NCBI GenBank assembly: GCA_019671135.1
Contig: JAHRHY010000016.1
Location: forward strand, 802,501 to 866,500
DNA length: 64,000 nt
DNA from: Linnemannia hyalina
Taxonomy: Eukaryota > Mortierellomycota > Mortierellomycetes > Mortierellales > Mortierellaceae
Direction: 5' to 3'
The notes under the pieces were generated by a model. That model was given only the letters and a program-made list of their open reading frames with translations, was not told the DNA's origin and ran no database searches. This document shows positions 60,700 to 64,000 of the stretch, in pieces; the stretch's first letter is position 1; each line of letters starts with the position of its first letter. Made by a program: the position numbers and the translations under genes.

Positions 60700-61518
60700 A
60701 TGCTCCGTTCCCTCACCCGCCTGGGCGGAATGTCCGCCTCAAGGATCCATCTCCAGCAGCCCGCCCTCGCCAGGATATCCATTGCTTCGTTCCACATGGG
60801 CTCCCGTCCAAATTCCGTCTCGGCCTCGACAAGCACAGCAACTAGCCCCTCGACCCCCTTGCCTCCTCCGATGGGCGCCGCATCTATTCCCAAGCCCGAT
60901 ATCTCTACACCCTTGCCCTCTACTACAGCCAAAACCACCGCAGCACCAGGAACGGACGCAGGACCAGTAACAGGGGCAGTTTCAGGAAAAGTGGAGGAGG
61001 AGGAGGAGAAGAACCAGGATGACGCGGAAAGCGCCGCTTCTTCCTCGACCTTTGCCGAGTTTACACCAGGCTCGCCTGAAGAGACTCGGTCCTTGACCCA
61101 GAACCCGATCTTGTCGCAGCTGGTCAACACCATCATGAAGGACGGCAAGAAGGCGCGTGCTCAACGGTTCGTTGCCGATGCACTTTTGGAGATCCGGTCA
61201 AGGACTCAGTCGGACCCTTATCTCGTTATTCTGGATGCCCTCGAGTTGACCAGTCCCATTTTGAAGTTGACGGCGATCAAGAAGGGTTCCAAGGTCCTTC
61301 AGGTGCCTACTCCTATGACGGAACGACAGAGGCGTCGTAAGGCCATTGTCTGGATCTTGGAGGCTTCGGACAAGCGCAAGGGCGAAAAGCTGTTCAAGGA
61401 CCGCTTGGCGACTGAATTCTTGGCTGTCGTTAATGGAAACAGTGGTGCCTTGGTCAAGAAGAACCAATTGCACAAGATGGCTTTGGCCAACAGAGCAAAC
61501 GCTTCTTTGAAGTACTAG
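60700..61518 (+). CDS. RSM7: mitochondrial small ribosomal subunit protein uS7m
   Basis: A component of the mitochondrial 37S ribosomal subunit that contacts the 3' domain of the small rRNA. A single exon encodes 272 residues from the chosen ATG. The first 35 residues are Arg/Ser/Ala-rich without acidic residues, a good mitochondrial presequence (MLRSLTRLGG). A Thr/Pro/Ala-rich linker with an acidic run (about 65-130) leads into the S7 domain (about 140-272). Landmarks of that domain are LVNTIMKDGKKARAQ, the RKAIVWILEAS helix and a basic C-terminus ending in NASLKY. An in-frame ATG at 60502 would add 66 residues, including His-Thr repeats from a CA microsatellite. That start is judged unlikely because it would bury the presequence. 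Confidence 0.9.
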   Translation: MLRSLTRLGGMSASRIHLQQPALARISIASFHMGSRPNSVSASTSTATSPSTPLPPPMGAASIPKPDISTPLPSTTAKTTAAPGTDAGPVTGAVSGKVEEEEEKNQDDAESAASSSTFAEFTPGSPEETRSLTQNPILSQLVNTIMKDGKKARAQRFVADALLEIRSRTQSDPYLVILDALELTSPILKLTAIKKGSKVLQVPTPMTERQRRRKAIVWILEASDKRKGEKLFKDRLATEFLAVVNGNSGALVKKNQLHKMALANRANASLKY

Positions 61519-61534
61519 GATATTTGTATATCAC

Positions 61535-61590
61535 GCCGCAATATCACACACACACACATACACACACACACACACCCCACACACACACAT
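61535..61590 (+). repeat. interrupted (CA) microsatellite, 3' of MRPS7
   Basis: A CA-rich tract with short interruptions (TA, CCC) lies between the uS7m stop codon and its AATAAA signal. Confidence 0.8.
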
Positions 61591-61604
61591 CGAACATAAA
61601 TATG

Positions 61605-61610
61605 AATAAA
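61605..61610 (+). terminator. AATAAA signal of MRPS7
   Basis: The hexamer lies 87 bases past the uS7m stop codon. The convergent cyclase gene has AATAAA on the minus strand at 61628-61623, only 12 bases away. Confidence 0.5.
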
Positions 61611-61622
61611 TTAGAGTCGTAT

Positions 61623-61628
61623 TTTATT
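61623..61628 (-). terminator. AATAAA signal of the adenylate cyclase gene
   Basis: TTTATT on the plus strand; 43 bases past the cyclase stop codon on the minus strand. Confidence 0.5.
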
Positions 61629-61670
61629 ACTAGATAGGAGTTTCCGGTGGGAGCACGCCTGTCTCACTTT

Positions 61671-64000
61671 TTACAGGAGTGCCGGGGTATCAAGACCACC
61701 AACAATGTTGACGTACATCTGCAGAGCCTGGAGGATGTAGTTGGGATCGTTGCTCAACGCCTTGCTTAGCGATTCGTAAACCTGAACGAACTGACCAGAC
61801 TTGGCCATGTAGAGTTGCGAGAAGCAATTCTAAAAAAGCAAGAAAATTGAGAATCAAGCATAAAGGACGCATGTTAATTTGAGATTTCAAAACGTGTGGA
61901 GTCTTATTTTTAAAAGTCAATACTGCAAGGAGTTATACAAGTTAGAGACAAGAGACATGTAGCAAAAAAAAAAAAAAAAACGTACCTCAATGCGAGAGAT
62001 GCAGTTATCGGCAATACGAACAAGATCATCCTGATCTGCATTGTCACGGATGGGTACGGACAATAATGCCAACATCTGCTCCGTTGCCCGACCTGCTCCT
62101 GATACCAATCGTTCGAGGCGTAGACAGATTGATTGAAGTAGCCGGATGGACGCGACATCTAGCACCATTGTGGTCTCGACAAGTTCCTGTTGCTTTTTTT
62201 TTTTTTTTTTTTCATTGGTTTGGAAAAATGATGCACAGGCGTTCACAGACGAGAAAGGAACAGAGTTAATATTGTCAGCGATCGGGCGAAGCACAGTTGA
62301 GATCCAACATGTTCAAAGAGTCATGCGCAGTTTCCTTTGTAGACACTTACCACTGCTGAATTAGGTACGGCCGCAACTGCAAGGGAGTCCACCGCAAATC
62401 GCCCTGCCAACATGCGAGTATAAACAAGATGCAAGCTCTCAGGGGTCTCTAGTCCCTTCAGCTTCTTTTCTCCAATGTCGATCACGCCAAAACCCATCTT
62501 TTTCATCTCCCGGATGTGCTCTGCGTAAGGTGAGTCGGAGCTGTCCAGATATGGGTCCACGAGCAGGTGCTGGATCACATTGACCACATCGCTGCTCACA
62601 CAGATCTCTCCTCCGTCTGCAGAGGCACAAATACGAGCGGAGCGGTTGACCATCTGGCCAAAGTAATCCATTCGTCTTGTCACCTCATCTCGGTGGCTCA
62701 CTGGTTGACCCCAGTGGATTCCCATTCGGACAGACAGACCGCGGTAAATAAGCTGGCTGGGGTCGGCGGCACTATGAATGGACTTGCAGTCGACAGAGTC
62801 AAGGATATCTTGAGGCCAGTCTGCTTGAACCAACAACTCCTGAACCTTGATGCACCAAAGGACCGCAGCCGGCACACTAGAAAACGACGCCATCATAGTT
62901 TCGCCTTCAATCTTGACTTCATAGCCTCCAATCGAACGAAGTTGTCGTCGCATGATATTGAAGTGCTCCTTGGTCGCCACCGCCATCGAAACCGGGTTAT
63001 CCTCCCAAAGTTGAGTCGAATTCTTGACGCTCGTGAACACCATGGCGACGTCTCCTTGCGGCGGCTCGATCTCGGGTTTGAGGTATTTTAGCTGCAATGA
63101 CGATAACAAACAGAAAAAAAAAGGCGGTAAATATACACTTGATTCGATTAGATGATCAGATGTCACTGGGCAATTGATAACAGGGTGAACAACTTACAGC
63201 ATCGACAGGGCCTTCCGTCGCCTTTGGCCTCTTCTTGTGTTGAGGATACTCCGAGCCTTCTTGAATCAGCTCCTTCTTCTTGAAGAGATCCCCAACACCG
63301 ATCAACATGACAACCATGTGCTCCTGAGCTCCGTAAGATATGGCAATGTCGCGTAACTTTTGGGAGGCAATCATTGGGTCGCCAAACACTCTCATCCCAG
63401 CCTTGGCGATATCGACTGCAGTTGCGTAGGACATCACATCCCAGAACGACTTGGAGGCCATGATCAAAAAATCATCGTCTTCTGTCAGGGTTGTCGTCTC
63501 GATGTAAGGGTTCGAGTTGACGATAGGCACCAGGTGGTATTGCCCAAACGACCGGGAGATATCAAGTTCGTCATTGAGAAGACCTTTCTCACTCACAAAA
63601 CCTCCCGAGCGCTTGATCCTGGCGGCCTCGGTCGGATTCCATGGAATGTGCTTCTGGGAAATCACCTGGAACGAATCAGACTTCTTGACGAGAACGGCAA
63701 TAGCGTCGCCAACGTTGGCCGAATAAAGCGTGAAGCCCTTGATGTAGGCAATCAAAGCTGAGGCCCCTCCTCTGCCCTCTTCATCCTGGCTCAATGGGTA
63801 GAGTTCCCGATCGAGCCCTAAAAACGTGCGACGCAGGGCACTCACCACCGTGTCCGAGTTCTCCAGTTCCTCCAGCTCGATCTTGAAGCATGCACCAAAC
63901 CGATCCTTGAGATAACTAGTCATTTGGCAACTGGACTTGGATCTGCCCGACCTTCCATCAAACAGCCCAAACAGGACCTCGTCTTCCTTGGTCTGAAACT
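61671..64000 (-). CDS. CYR1: adenylate cyclase, Cyr1 type, C-terminal part (cut by window edge)
   Basis: About 634 C-terminal residues of a fungal adenylate cyclase are visible in four exons (63198 to beyond 64000, 63091-62351, 62186-61986, 61829-61671). A PP2C-like domain comes first (VLFGLFDGR, GGASALIAYIKG, FSANVGDAIAVLV-like sequence, ISRSFGQYHLVP). Its usual late ASDG metal motif reads ASKS, so phosphatase activity is doubtful. The class III cyclase domain follows (GDVAMVFTSVKNSTQLWE, LRSIGGYEVKIEGETMMASF, VRMGIHWGQPV, RRMDYFGQMVNRSARI). The base- and ribose-contacting Asp, Asn and Arg residues in the last motif are kept. Both metal-binding Asp positions are changed: FTD to FTS and EGD to EGE. 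A helical C-terminal region ends at PALL. Any RA and LRR domains would lie beyond the right edge. Confidence 0.88.

Overview
This window is nuclear DNA of a filamentous fungus. Genes are intron-rich (introns mostly 50-250 bases, GT-AG with short branch sites such as CTAAC or CTAAT), packed tightly on both strands, and separated by short intergenic stretches full of polypyrimidine/polypurine tracts and microsatellites. The protein set is fungal: Bem3-type PX-PH-RhoGAP, Afi1, Bye1, Ufd2, a Cyr1-type adenylate cyclase with a PP2C-like domain, and a Hos2/HDAC3 deacetylase. The overall style and the single-exon F-box/LRR gene look most like an early-diverging fungus of the Mortierella kind (Mucoromycota in the broad sense). 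That placement is a judgement from family memory; no rRNA or barcode gene is present.

Layout. 1-2.2 kb: gene-poor pyrimidine-rich DNA with one doubtful small ORF. 2.2-8 kb: an OAC1-like mitochondrial carrier (+), the AP-2 mu clathrin adaptor (-) and a derlin of the ER-associated degradation machinery (-). 8.3-13.6 kb: BEM3, a Rho/Cdc42 GAP (-). 14.4-16 kb: an F-box/LRR gene (+) whose stop lies 14 bases from the stop of GPATCH1 (-, 16.1-20.3 kb). 20.5-26.6 kb: AK6/FAP7 (-) and a BYE1-like PHD/TFIIS-M/SPOC factor (-). 26.9-30.3 kb: an accessory island with broken coding remnants, an LTR-like sequence and a degraded eukaryotic TnpB (Fanzor-like) gene. 30.4-41.3 kb: AFI1 (+), an FAD monooxygenase (-) and the E4 ubiquitin ligase UFD2 (-). 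41.8-49.1 kb: a homeobox gene (+) and an IBTK-like Ank/RCC1/BTB protein (-). 49.4-57.1 kb: ASCC3/SLH1, a 2,143-residue double-cassette RNA helicase (+). 57.3-61.5 kb: a DUF427 protein (-), HDAC3/HOS2 (+) and mitochondrial ribosomal protein uS7m (+). The right edge holds the 3' half of an adenylate cyclase gene (-), cut by the window end.

How the genes relate. Fungal genes are not in operons, so neighbours are mostly unrelated housekeeping functions. Some functional overlap is visible: derlin (with a Cdc48-binding SHP box) and Ufd2 both work with Cdc48/p97; AP-2 mu, Bem3 and Afi1 act in membrane traffic and polarity; GPATCH1, AK6, ASCC3 and Bye1 act in RNA or transcription quality control. All exon models below were built by hand from splice signals. 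Reading frame closes exactly in every multi-exon model given as CDS, which is strong internal support, but no transcript data were available.

The most notable items are the Fanzor-like remnant, a cyclase domain with both metal-binding aspartates replaced, a two-codon last exon in AP-2 mu next to a CT microsatellite, three GC-AG introns, and extreme 3'-end crowding of convergent genes.
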